Assembly (NCBI RefSeq): GCF_009730915.1 | Contig: NC_052489.1 | Coordinates: 31,365,916-31,429,915, forward strand | DNA: 64,000 nucleotides | DNA from: Dioscorea cayenensis subsp. rotundata | Lineage: Eukaryota; Streptophyta; Magnoliopsida; Dioscoreales; Dioscoreaceae | Direction of reading: 5' to 3' | Part shown: positions 43,851 through 55,224 of the stretch, piece after piece | Position numbering within the stretch: position 1 is the first letter of the stretch | Layout: every line of letters starts with the position of its first letter | Notes under the pieces: model-generated | Told to the model about the DNA's origin: nothing | Seen by the model: only the letters and a program-made list of their open reading frames with translations | The model's database searches: none | Position numbers and translations under genes: made by a program

Positions 43851-45604
43851 ATGACAGTTTCCATGCCGTTGATGATGCGGGGGGCGGTAGGCTTTGGCTG
43901 CTGCCCCATGCCCGTGCGTCCACCTCAAAACAGCCTTCCAAATTGCTTCCTCGGCCGCCGCCTTAATGATCATGCCTCCTCTCGAGTCATTGTTCGCAGA
44001 AATAGAAGAGGAATTGTGGCGATGAGCATGGAGGCGGGTGTTGGCGTCATGGGGACAAAGCTCGGAATGATGAGCGTCTTTGAACCTGAGGGCACTGTTG
44101 TCCCTGTCACCGTCATCGGCTTCCGCGAGGGCAACATCGTCACTCAGGTTAAGACCCCCGCCACCGATGGTTACCACGCCGTCCAGGTCGGATACCGCCG
44201 CGTCCGCGATCGCAAGCTGACCAAGCCCGAGCTTGGGCATCTGGAAAAAGCCGGTGCCATTCCAATGCGCCACCTCCAGGAATTCCGCCTACAGTCCGTT
44301 GATGGTTTCGAGCCCGGGGAGCGGCTTGTCATCGAGGACATACTCAAAGAGGGTGATCTCGTTGACGTCTCTGGCAACTCTATCGGCAAGGGTTTTCAAG
44401 GTTTGTCACCAAGCCCTTTCCCCTTCCACTATTGTTTTTTGGGGGGTCTTAACCTTCCAAGTTGCTTGTTCCATTTTCTTCCTCTCTTTCCCTTTTGGTT
44501 GTTACTCTTTTCATTTTTTTTTTTATTTAATTTTTTTCCTCCCTCTGGTAAGTAACTAGCGTGACATTGTGTCTGGTTTGACTAGCCAGGGAATTTTGAT
44601 GATTCTGACTATGAAAACAAACCAATCAAAAGTGATACTACAAAAACTATTTGAAGCTATTTGTTGGCTCATGTATCTGTTTTCTATTTCTCCATTTTGG
44701 AACTGTCATACACGAGATTCTTATGTAGCTGTAAAAGCAGTTTTAAAATGGCTTGAATAAATGTTGTACAACCATCTTTAACTGCTGTTGGTGATTGTGT
44801 TCCAACTAGATTAGCCTAGCCCAAAATTAATGCAAGTGGATTGAGGAATTATTGTTTCATGCTACTCACTCCTGTAAGAGTAGGAAATCTCAGCCTTGTT
44901 GAGGTGGGTTAAATTATGCCATGCCATAGCCCTTGAAAGTTGAAACAAACATTGTTGGTAATTGAGTAATTGAGATTGGTAACGTGTCAAATGATAAATC
45001 GGGGTTGACAAGCTCATATCATTGGTCAAATCCGCTTCTTAGTTTAAACTATTTTCCATGGAATCGTCCGGGTGCATTCATTATTTGTGTTTGGTTCCTC
45101 TTTTTGCTTTATGAGATTGTTCATATATTTTATTTCTCAATTTGCTTTATGAGAAATTCTGTATTGGGAGATTGTATGTGTTACATGCTAATCACAATGG
45201 CACATGATATGTTCAAATGATGTTAATGAATGTTTTGTTAATAAAAAAAAAGCCTGTTTATGCCACAGATGCCTCATGATTAAATTTTATATAATCTTCA
45301 TGGTTATCTTGCAGGTGGAATAAAAAGACACAATTTCCGGAGAGGGCCAATGACTCACGGTTCAAAGAGTCATCGAGCCCTGGGATCCATTGGTGCTGGA
45401 ACAACTCCAGGGCGTGTATACAAGGGCAAAAAGATGCCTGGAAGGATGGGAGGAACCAAAACTAAAGTTCGGAAGCTGAAGATTATCAAGATAGACACTG
45501 AGCTTCGAGTTGTCATGATAAAAGGTGCAGTACCTGGAAAGCCTGGCAATCTCCTTCGCATTACTCCTGCCAAGATTGTTGGCAAGAATATACCTAAGAA
45601 TTAG
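43851..45604 (+). CDS. RPL3: 50S ribosomal protein L3, chloroplastic
   Basis: Two exons, 43851-44400 and 45315-45604, with GT (44401) and AG (45313-45314) borders, give 279 residues ending TAG. The first 58 or so residues are basic and serine-containing with no acidic run, as in a plastid transit peptide. The mature protein starts near [20 protein letters not shown], the N-terminal L3 signature, and exon 2 carries the highly conserved [20 protein letters not shown] and [19 protein letters not shown]. Length (Arabidopsis plastid L3 is about 270) and the single intron agree with the plastid, bacterial-type paralogue rather than the longer cytosolic one. L3 is an early assembly protein of the large subunit near the peptidyl-transferase centre and would act in the stroma. 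The intron is 914 bp. The gene is followed by a gene on the opposite strand. Confidence 0.96.
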
Positions 45605-46978
45605 AACTGAGTTACCTCTTTGGCATTTTTCACTTGGTGTAAGCTTAAGTTTCCAGTTCCCGGTCTTTGTATTAACTTCCAGCTTCTTTTCCTCCTTCGC
45701 TTTTGTTTGTCAAGATTAATGATGTGTTGCGATAATTATAATTTTGTGTTAAATATTTCATTAAATCTATCAAAACCAATTATAGTGATTGAAAAATATT
45801 TGTTTTGGGAAAAATATGTCATTAGGAGTTATTTAATTATGATTTTTTTTTAGGCTAATTTGTAAGTCATAATTGAAAGGTTTGGTATGTATCTAAGTAA
45901 TGTAGAAGAAATTGTTGATATCAAAATATAAAATTTTAAATTATATTTTAATGATGTGATATGTTAAGACTCTTTAAATGGTATGTATTTTTTTTAAAAA
46001 AATATGATCATAATTAATTCTAGTGTTAGTGGTTTTGATTTCTATTTTTTTTAATGAGTTATAGAAGAGATTGTGATATCTATTATTGTGTAATTAAATT
46101 TTTTTCTATCATTTTGCTTTTTTTCTAAATTTTATTTTTTTAATAATTTTTAAGCTAGGTGTTGTTTCATTTGCAATGTTTTTATTTTTTTTTTAATAGA
46201 ACTATGTGTATGATGTTATAATTTTATTAATTAGAATAACTTTATTGTATTTTAAATTATATATCTATATGCAATATTGCCTTAACGACGCGGAGTAAGA
46301 GAATTTGCCTAGTAAGAATAATTTAGATTGGTGAATGATGTCATTTATATAGTTATTTTGTATTCACTCATAAAAATCTGTATCTTTCCTCCCATATTAA
46401 ATATATATATAACTTACCTCCCAATAAAATGACATCAAAATTCTAAACAAATCATAGAATCAACTCATTATTAACATTTGTAATCGCAGTTGACATAATT
46501 TATTTTTAGAATATCTGCCGTGCAATTATATAAATGTTTGGAAAGAGCAATTGTTGGCACTAATAACATCTAAATATATCATCTGGGGGGATTTTGGAAG
46601 TAGATAATGTCAATGGAGAAACACACACATAAACACGTGGGGAAAAGAAAAAGAAAAAGAAACAAAAACCCAAACTTTCACAACAAATTACTCTACTCCC
46701 ATTTGTCATAAGCATGTTCACTGAACATATCTTTTAATAACTATATCATCTAATATATAAAATAACTAAAATTATAATACCATTAAAAATAGATTAATCG
46801 AATATATCTTCATGTTAAATATATTCCAATATATTCAAACATATCCATCACATGACAGAAACAGAAATTTTGACAACATCCTGTATGTCTCTATTTCAAT
46901 TGAACTTGAAATACACATAGCAGATAACAAACACGAAACCACATTCCAACATGAAATTCACAGGTGCCCGCTAGTACT
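45605..46978. other. AT-rich spacer between convergent genes
   Basis: It begins with the L3 3' UTR (T- and C-rich to about 45720) and ends with the 3' flank of the minus-strand LRAT-domain gene. The middle is very AT-rich with no gene or paired terminal repeats. Confidence 0.5.
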
Positions 46979-49672
46979 TCAGTGATTGGCTTGTGCCGGA
47001 GGAGCTGTTTCAGGTTCATGAGGGGTTGACTCTGCTACAAGCCTTTCAACAGGAATCTTCACAACATCTCTTCTAACACCAATGTCAGAGACATAGCGCC
47101 CAATGCAGTACATGCCACCCGCGACCATTGTTAATCCACCAGCACTCATTGTCATGAAACGAAGAGGCGAAGCTGCAACTGCAGAAACAGCAGCCGCAAG
47201 GGATGTCAGCTGACCACTTCGTCCCACACTGAAGGAGGTCACCAGAAGTAAACCTGTCTTGCAATAAATTGCAAAGTCCTCACAGTTGTTCTTGAAAAGG
47301 CTATACATCCCAAAGCCATTATTGAGGAGATATTTTGCGCGATGGAGGGCGTCACTTGTAGGGTCAGAAGCAGCAAGTGTACAGGTCCCCCCGCGAGCTT
47401 TAGCAATAAAAAAAATGGGAGAAACTGAGTAGTGGAAAATATAGAGATCTCCCCCAGCTAGGAAGCAGTCCACACAAGAGCTGATTACACCCTGCTTCAT
47501 GCTCTGATCACCGCATATTTCACAAGAAGCACCAACATTTGATGGAGAGCAGCTGAAAATTATTCGATCTAGAATGGTTCCAGTGCCAATCTCCTGGCCT
47601 GCTGCACGTGTGAAATGGATGACCATGCCATCTCCCACATATATGCCTGAAGCAAAACATGACATGAAAGCAAACACTAAAAAGCATTCATGAATTTTAT
47701 AGTAAATCAAACATACGGCAACTATATCATATGAAGACTCAAATTGATACTGTGAGGAAGATATGCTGACAATTCTAAATTCTTAAGAGTATGAAAAAGA
47801 GTGATTGCCCTCAATATTCTAGGGCCCCATAAAAAGGATATAACAGGCATTGCAAAACACTAGAAACGTATTTATTGGCTGGCAGCAACAGTGATGGTGA
47901 GTGTTTCATGAATACACAAATATGTTAATTGATACAAACTTGCTTCTCTCATTTGAAAACATATTTCGAAGAGAAAAGGTTCTCTTTTTATAATTTTTGT
48001 TTAATTAAATGTGAATGAGAGCTAGGGTGTTAAGGGGGGAATCCTAAGAGCATTTGGCATAGCTTATTACATTCCTAGTTGGAGGTAAATGAAATGTTCA
48101 GCTATCTTACAGACAACTACTAAGAAACAGGGCTAAGAAAAAGCAATGAACCGAATCTTGAATGACAAAGTCATTAACATTTTTGTTGCATAAAGTTAGA
48201 TAAAATACTCAAAATCAAACCCGAAAATTGAAATGATTAAGAAGCTTCAGAAATAAAGGATAGGGGATCTTTTGAGGGAAGCACCATAAATGGTGTGCTT
48301 GGTAGAATTTATTGGGTGATTTGGGATCTTTTGGTTTTCTCTTTAAAATTACTTTTGTTGATGTCATGCATTGATACATACTACTACAAAACTCAGTAGT
48401 TGAATGGCTTATAATAACTCAGCTTTTTATGAACCGCCAATTGACATAGAGCTAGATAGCTATAGGAATGCATTTCAACATTAGCCACCGCCTGACTACC
48501 TCAATGCATGCACATTACTGGTTAATCTATAAAACCAAATGTCTAGAAACATGTTTTACATAAGGTGAACGTCCACAAATGATCTTGAATTATAACCCAA
48601 TGTTTATTTTAGTGTTTGAACCTAAGTATTATTTTGATCCCTGCATTACACAAAATGTTCAATTGGGTCCTTTTGTCTCAGTTTTTAATCCAATTGAGGT
48701 ATCATCAAAGGACCAAAGTGAATATATTTGTGTAGTTCAATACTTCAATAATCAAAATCAGCATAGTTCTGCCATTCTTCAATAAAATTGAATGTATCTT
48801 AGTATTTTAGGATAAAAAAAATGACAATTTTTGGGGTTCAGGGACTAAATGAGCACTTGGTGGTTGAATCTATGATAGGGATATTGGTTCAGTGAGAAGC
48901 ATAAGAGGGAGGGCAGATTGGAGAAGAAAAAGATGCAGTTCTAAGTAGAAGGGTCCTAGTTGATTGCACAAAAATATATAAAAGAGTATTTAGTCAAATA
49001 ACAGCTTCACATTTGATAGAGGTTTGCAACTTAACAGTTGCAATGGGGTTCAATGCAGACAGGATGAATAGAATCGCAATAAAGATAGGGTTTATTGAAT
49101 AGGACGCCCAGTTGAACATGGAAACATATCAGCAAAGGCTTAAACTAGTCTGAAGAGTAAGAAAAAAGATGTGGAGATGAGAACCCAGTAACAAATTTTG
49201 TATCATATGAGTTAGTGTTGAATCTTTTGATTGGGAGGCAGTATTTGCTGGTAACCTCATGCTATGGGTACCATAGCAGGTCAAAAATTTGAATCACACA
49301 CACATACAGTGCATACAAGTGGCAATCAGTGCAGGAAAGTAAAGGTAGAAATATATCATCGTTATGTGTATCTATCTAGATAATGGGGACAAGGAAGAGG
49401 ATGTGTGTATGTGTGTCCCCAAAGATGAAAAGGGGTAAGGAACAGATTAGATTCAACGGGATATCAATATATCACAAAAATCAAACATTAAGAAGGAAAT
49501 CGCAATTAGTAATCAACAATGATGATGATGATGATGATTGATGATGAAAAGAAGAAGGTAATAAGAGAGCATAAGAACCGTGATGGGCGTAGATGTAGGC
49601 GGTGCGCCATGAGTAGATGTGATCACCAGGTTTGAGATCCTCCCTTGCAATCTTATTGGAAAACACCCCCAT
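46979..49672 (-). CDS. LRAT-domain (NC-domain) protein
   Basis: Two exons on minus: 49579-49672 (start ATG at 49672) and 46979-47646, joined across a 1.93-kb GT/AG intron, giving 253 residues. The N-terminus (MGVFSNKIAREDLKPGDHIY, then SWRTAYIYAHHGIYVGDGMV) and the motif NNCEDFA with cysteine 153 match the LRAT/NlpC-P60-like fold: conserved histidine near the start (His18 or the paired His30-31) and a catalytic-type cysteine in an NCEDF context (NCEHF in animal LRAT). Four cysteines at 73, 76, 89 and 92 form a CxxC...CxxC insert suggestive of metal binding. A hydrophobic stretch at about 175-215 could anchor it to a membrane. Plant members are widely conserved; their biochemical role is poorly known, and acyltransferase or thiol-esterase chemistry is inferred from the fold only. 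An upstream in-frame GTG-initiated extension was rejected because the ATG start aligns with the family's MGxxS-type beginning. Confidence 0.92.
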
Positions 49673-50089
49673 TTGTTTTTGGTTTTTTTGGCTCAATCGA
49701 TCTCCTATTTCTTTCTTCTCGCCCCTGTCAGTGCTGTCACGCCACCCCCTCAAGGGAAGGAGGGGCTTTCGTTTGCGCTTGCAAAGCCGCCTCTCTACAC
49801 TTTCCCCACCCCTCCAATCTAATAAAAGATCTACGATCTAGAATCTGATCCGTGTTTCTAAATCTAACCTTAACCCCCAACATGAAATACTTCCTTTTGA
49901 GAGAGGTCACTTCTTTGAAGCCAAGTTAAGATCGGTCTTTTTTTAGTTTTTTTTGTTAATAAATTTTATATTGAATGAAATTTGAAAGATTGATTTATGT
50001 TTATAAAAATATGTGTTTAGGCAGCTTAATGCCTTTGCATATTCTCATTATCAAAATTGATCGTTTGCTCTTGTCCTGGTACTCTAACT
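49673..50089. other. Upstream flank of the LRAT-domain gene
   Basis: Includes the probable 5' UTR and promoter of the minus-strand gene to about 49850. AT-rich beyond. No other gene seen. Confidence 0.4.
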
Positions 50090-50424
50090 ATACAGAGAGG
50101 TGACAAGAGGAAAGCTTGATGAGACCATAGGGAGTGTCTGTCAAAGTCTGGAGTTTTTAGGATCCCCGTCTGAGGAGGGTTTTGAGAGTCCTTTGGCCAA
50201 GGAGGCGCCGGTTCTGCAGACGAGCTAGTCTTCTAGTAGGGCTGTCTGGGTTGTGAGGAGGCCTCCAACCTTTTTATGTGCTCTTTGTTTCTGTTGTTGT
50301 ATTTTGTTTTTTGGGCTATTTGTACCACATCTAGTGGTTTGGTGTTCTCTCCTCCTCTGTTGAAGGGAGGTTTGTGTTTTGTTCTAGCTTTGGTTTAATT
50401 AAGTGGTTTATCCACCTTTCCAAA

Positions 50425-50461
<37 letters not shown>
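50090..50461 (+). mobile_element. LINE 3' end fragment ending in an (AT)n(GT)n tail
   Basis: GTACCACATCTAGTGGT (about 50309-50325) and AAGTGGTTTATCCACCTTTCC at the end are the reverse complements of words in the minus-strand LINEs at 35567 and 62454. The tail is a microsatellite, (AT) then (GT), at about 50424-50461. The left boundary is approximate and no target duplication was found. Confidence 0.65.
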
Positions 50462-50462
<1 letters not shown>

Positions 50463-50507
50463 TTAGAATTTCAATTAATTTTGGAATTGAAAGAGTTTTC
50501 AACTAAT

Positions 50508-50842
50508 AGACTTTAAGTTTCATTGGTGGCCATGAATGTTTCATCATTATAACGTTATGGTCACAAATGTTTTTTTTGTAACGTTGTGGTCACAAAACTA
50601 TTCTCTGGTTACACTGATGGCCACATAGGTATGTTTGAGGGCTATTTCCGACAAAGTTGATGACGTGGCTACAAAACACATGATTCACGTAGGAAGCCTT
50701 TGTGACCACAACGTTATATTGATGAAACATTTGTGGCCACAACATTACAAAAAAAGATATTTGTGGCAATCAGTGCGACCGGAGAATAGTTTTGTGCCCA
50801 CAACGTTACAAAAAAAAAATCCACCAGTAAAACTTACCCCCT
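50508..50842. mobile_element. Foldback or Mutator-like MITE with long inverted arms
   Basis: AAGTTTCATTGGTGG at the left pairs with CCACCAGTAAAACTT at the right. Inside, both arms carry inverted copies of GTTTCATCAATATAACGTT, TGTGGTCACAAA and ACTATTCTCCGG-type words. About 335 bp in all. TSD unresolved (CTAAT words on both sides). No coding capacity. Confidence 0.65.
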
Positions 50843-53816
50843 AATGAATAGTCACATTAAGTTTGGAATTTCAAAAGTTAGTTTCTAAGTCTATATATAG
50901 AGTTTCTTCCACAACTCTTGAGAGAACAACCACAATAACACAATTATAAAAATTATGAGAGATAAGACACACACTTCACTTTCCTTTTCACTTGCTCTCT
51001 CGTAGAAAACATAATTTTTAAATTCTCTTCCTTCCTAAAAACTTAATCTATAATTCTCTAAGTTCCATGTGATAGAGTTTATATAATTCAGTTTGCCGGA
51101 GTTATAAAGTGGTGTTGTCTTACAATTAAACCCAAGCACCGGAGGGGAGGGTGGCGAATCTGTTTTAAAAAAATTATGTGACACGCATGCTTCTATTTTG
51201 TCTCCCCTCATTTTTGGGATAAGGTCATCTCACTTTTAATATAAGTTTTTGATTTATTTATTATTTTATAATTATGATATCCCACATAGCTAGGATAGAT
51301 TGGTTCCAACTATTTTAAAGTAGATTCTTTTCATATTAAAGGTTAATAACAAACAATCTTAAAGCATAGTCAACGATTAAACTAACAATCTTAAAGCATT
51401 TGCCCTAGAGTTTCTAACATTAACCAATGTAGAGAGCCTCGAAGTCATGTAATTCCTCGGAGGCCCGGCCATTCACCCCATTAATCCTTCGTGGTCCTTA
51501 AAATTTTACTAAATATTTTGTTTAGAGTTAATTTTTTAAAAAAATAAAGGGGTTTAATTCGAATTAAGCCACTTACTGTATACAGGAGTAATCTAATTTA
51601 AATTAAAAGGTATATGAAACTTTCTTTTTTACATTTTTCCCATCACATTTTTTTAATATATTTTCCCTTTTCTATTAATCATAATTAAAATTTGAAATTA
51701 GGACTTTACCAACATTTTTCTTATACCTTTTACTTTAATTCCTTTGTCATCGATTGCTTGTGAATTTTTGTGAATCTTCATGTATATATAGATATATTTA
51801 ATAAAAATAGATAAACTATTACTTCATCAAAGAAAATAAAAATTAAAAAGACAACAGCACACGGAAGGGTACATCATCCATTAGATTTGTTTGTTGCATC
51901 TTATGATCACAATGTTAAGTAGCTCAGTACTCAGTAGCTAGTCATGACTTGGTGAGCCTTAGAGGCCTTTTCTGTTAGCCCTTTTTTTGGTTGTCAAAAG
52001 GAGCCGAAAACAGCTAGCAAAATGGAACCGGATAAAACTGTTAACAAGGGCACAAACCAGCTAAAAGTTAAGACCACACTCAGGTAGCCTCTAACAACCA
52101 TCAACGCAAATCGAGACCCTTATGAAACAACGAAAGAGCAGGGTTCCTAGTTCCTACGAGCATAATTATAGCGCTTATCAGCAAAAAAACATTACAATCT
52201 CTAGGGGATAGGCTTCACAGCTAATAAAGGGAACCGATTCGTTAACATCTTGACCTCCTTAACAGCATCCATGTATCTCCAGGAAATGCATCTATCTGTC
52301 AGCCAATTTTGCCATCTGCTTCTCTTGTTGAGATAACGTTTACAGTCCATCCACATCTGGCGTCAATTCTGTGTTAGCATTCAAAGACAGCGCTCCGCCC
52401 GCAGGGTTTTCTCTGATTTTCAGAGTTTAAGTTTTTCATGAGACGAAACATTTTCAAGTTTGAAACGAATATAATGCAACAACCATCTGGTCTAACTTCC
52501 AGAGGGCGAAATGATCCGGCGGCAGGAACTTCAGATTCACCACAATGTCCAAGTGCTGGGGCCTTACACCTAAGTCTGTTGTCTTACATTTGCATACATG
52601 TTGCCAAAACTAAATATGATGTCACAGAGGTTCAGTGGATCAAATCAAATCACCAATAAATCAGCCCTAATAATAAATCGATACCAATCATCTTACAAAA
52701 ATCAAGGCTGAATATAGCTATCAATAAATCCAAATAGCCATCCTCTTCCTCTTGGTAGGGGAGGCTAAACTCTAACAAAATACCTTGAAGAAAAACAATA
52801 CATACAGGGATGATCCTGATGACATAAGCTTTCTAATTTCTTTCAAGTGTTTCCATCAATCAAGAATTCTTAAACACCTTTTTGCTAACCAAATTTTCAC
52901 AGTTGATTTTCAATATATACATAAACACAATTACAATGGACCAAATCATTGGATTTACAGATGATACCTAATTGCTCTATCCACCAATCTACCAATATAT
53001 GCATAACATTTCTCACAGACAAAATAAAAGAATAAGATTGATCTGAGCTGATAAAACACTGGAGTAAAAACCACTTTAGGTCATGCATTAACTGCAACAC
53101 CCTTCTTAGTGCATACAAAACATCTTCTACTTTCATTCTTTCACATCTATTTTCATATTCTTGTGAAACGAAATATGCACATATGCTTCTTACCTGACTA
53201 AGTAAACACCGTTATGAATTTGGTTTTCAACATCCTAAATATATGTTCCACAGCCTCCATCAAAGAGTTTCACCTTGTGTATGCCCAAACAAGATAAAAA
53301 GCTTTGCAGGTTATGAAAGAATGAGATTACATTCAATCATGACAAGCTAGTGCGTTGTACAAATAAAGTCCATCACAGGCATTTGCTTATTGAGTCACTT
53401 AATTTGCAGGCACAGTTATTAGCTAGCTCCTTCACCACAACAATCAAGCAGCAAAAACTGCGACAATCATTGATGAATCTATCATTTAAAAGCACATAAA
53501 AAAATCAATTATAGAGTTAAACCAATCACTTGACTGAAGTAATCTTTCACCAAAAATATAAATACACTACGATTAAATTTTTTTAAAAAAAAAAAAGTCA
53601 GGAAGTTGAGAGCCATGATCAATAGGGCAAGTGGTTGTTCCGCAGATTAATTGGTGAAAACCCCAGAGCACTAAGTTGCAATCTATAACAGTAGATCGAG
53701 AATAAACTACAGTGTCTTTAATTTGTTTAAATGAATTATTAAGGCATGAGAAAGAGAAACACGCGGAGCACAAGAGGTCCAGGAGAAGACTAGTTTTCTA
53801 GATTGACATGTACATT
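50843..53816. other. Intergenic region, no firm gene
   Basis: 50,843-51,960 is AT-rich. At about 52190-52390 the minus strand has a frame containing WRYMDAVKEVKMLTNRFPLL and a stop; it might be the decayed C-terminus of a retroelement protein, but I cannot confirm it. 52,400-53,570 is unique-looking AT-rich DNA. A T-then-A run occurs at 53579-53597. The last 240 bp would be the 3' UTR of the minus-strand PPR gene. Confidence 0.4.
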
Positions 53817-54723
53817 TCACTTGTGAAAGAGCAAGTCCATGATGCTTCGGAATACCTGACCACGCTTGCCGAGTTGGTCCCTCACAGCTTTCTCATCCGG
53901 ATTGAAGCCCTTGGTCCCTCATCTCTTCTAGAAGAGACCTGGCATCCTGGAGCCTCTGCTCTCTAGAGTAGGCCTCAAACACGGCGACATAAGTGCCAGC
54001 ATTAGGACACATTCCATTTCCCATCATCTCAAGCAGGTATTTGCGTGCTTCGGGTAGTTTGCCATCCCTGGCGAGGCCCTTGATGAGAACGGTGTAGGTG
54101 TAGGCGTTGGGCGAGACGCCAGACGCCAGCATGCGATCGAAAGTGCGGATGGCATCCTTGGAATGGCCGGCCGCGCTGGCATAGGCCTCGATAACGGCGG
54201 TATGGGCGACCACGTCAGGCATGGAGCCCTTGTCCTTGATGATGGAGAAGAGCTCAAGGGCCTCGTGGGTAAGGCCGTCCTTGGAGAGGGCGTCGAACAT
54301 CTTGATGGCGCTGTTTGTCAGGCCTTCGGTGCGCATCTTGTGGAAGACAGTCTGCAGGTCGGAAGGGTCACCGGCCTCCTCCACCACAGAAGCCTTCTTG
54401 CTGAAAGGGTCGTAGGGAGGGGGCAGCTTGCTCTTCTCGCTCATCTTCTTCTTCTCCTCATGCTCGTCATCGTCGGACCAGTCGAAGGAGGCGGGGCTGT
54501 TAGTGTTATTAGTGTTGGTGTTGGAGCCGGAGGAGAGGCTACGAGCAGCACCGAGAATACAAAGCCTGAAGGGAGGAGGTGGGGGGATGAGGGGACAATG
54601 GAAAGAAAAGGAAGAGGACAAGGCTTGGGGAAAGGGGCGGCCATAATGACAAACTGAAGGTTTGAAAGAGCGAATGAAAGAAGAGCACGAGATGAACGAG
54701 AGGGCAATTCTCAGTGCTGCCAT
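53817..54723 (-). CDS. Small pentatricopeptide-repeat (PPR) protein, probably mitochondrial; one-base frameshift near the 3' end
   Basis: Intronless on minus from ATG at 54723 (a GTG three codons earlier extends the frame but is not a start). The first 75 residues are basic, Ser/Ala/Arg-rich with almost no acids, typical of mitochondrial presequences, followed by an acidic linker (DWSDDDEHEEKKK). P-type PPR motifs follow: GLTHEALELFSIIKDKGSMP, then VVAHTAVIEAYASAAGHSKD, VSPNAYTYTVLIKGLARDGK and CPNAGTYVAVFEAYSREQR. The open frame stops at 53893-53895. The expected family ending (DEKAVRDQLGKRGQVFRSIM, then DLLFHK and a stop at 53817-53819) lies in the next frame, explained by one surplus base in a GGG on the coding strand near 53911. 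That would give 301 residues. Such short P-class PPRs bind RNA or attach to mitoribosomes. Confidence 0.85.
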
Positions 54724-54865
54724 GGGGATCACTGATCCACTCCAGTGCTCAGAGAAATTCGGATGGATTTGCCGATGTGTGAGCGCCGCCGTCGCGGCTT
54801 CCTTCTTCTTTATGTTTTTTTAATAAGTTTTCTATTTCTCCTTTTGATGTACTTGAACAGTTTTT

Positions 54866-54868
<3 letters not shown>

Positions 54869-54910
<42 letters not shown>
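54869..54910. repeat. (AT)n microsatellite, left of a MITE-like element
   Basis: About 21 uninterrupted AT units, bordering the inverted-repeat element at 54911. Confidence 0.95.
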
Positions 54911-54914
<4 letters not shown>

Positions 54915-55174
54915 CCATCATCCAGGGACGTCATAGATTTCAAATCTCAGGGATGTCCATAGTAGCGCATCGGATGAAAATCTAACTGATCTTATCATTA
55001 TGAGCAGTAGAAACCGCGTTTCTACGGTGTTGTGCGATGATCGTGAGCAGATAAAAAAAGAGTGTCAGATGTTTATATAATCAATCAATCATCTGGATGA
55101 TGATCCAACGAACTAGATTTAAAAAGCATCTCTAGAATTGAAATCTCAGGGACGTCCCTCAGATGATGTTTTTC

Positions 55175-55176
<2 letters not shown>
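54911..55176. mobile_element. Micron-like MITE embedded between two (AT)n runs
   Basis: CATCATCCAGGGACGTC near the left end pairs imperfectly with GACGTCCCTCAGATGATG near the right end, and AAATCTCAGGGA recurs inside both arms. Both edges abut long (AT)n runs (54869-54910 and 55177-55220). Rice Micron elements are known to sit inside (TA)n microsatellites in this way. About 266 bp, no coding capacity. It lies about 190 bp upstream of the PPR start codon. Confidence 0.6.

Positions 55177-55220
<44 letters not shown>
55177..55220. repeat. (AT)n microsatellite, right of the MITE-like element
   Basis: 22 uninterrupted AT units. Confidence 0.95.

Positions 55221-55224
<4 letters not shown>

Noticed and set aside
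49245..49310. Possible tRNA-derived SINE-like stretch
   Set aside because: Only a weak B-box-like word and no A-box or tail at proper spacing.
53573..53773. 66-codon minus-strand frame next to a T/A run
   Set aside because: Considered as a SINE or LINE tail, but no diagnostic words or target duplication could be found.
54163..54657. 164-codon + strand frame inside the PPR gene
   Set aside because: Antisense shadow of the GC-rich PPR coding region; no domain recognised.
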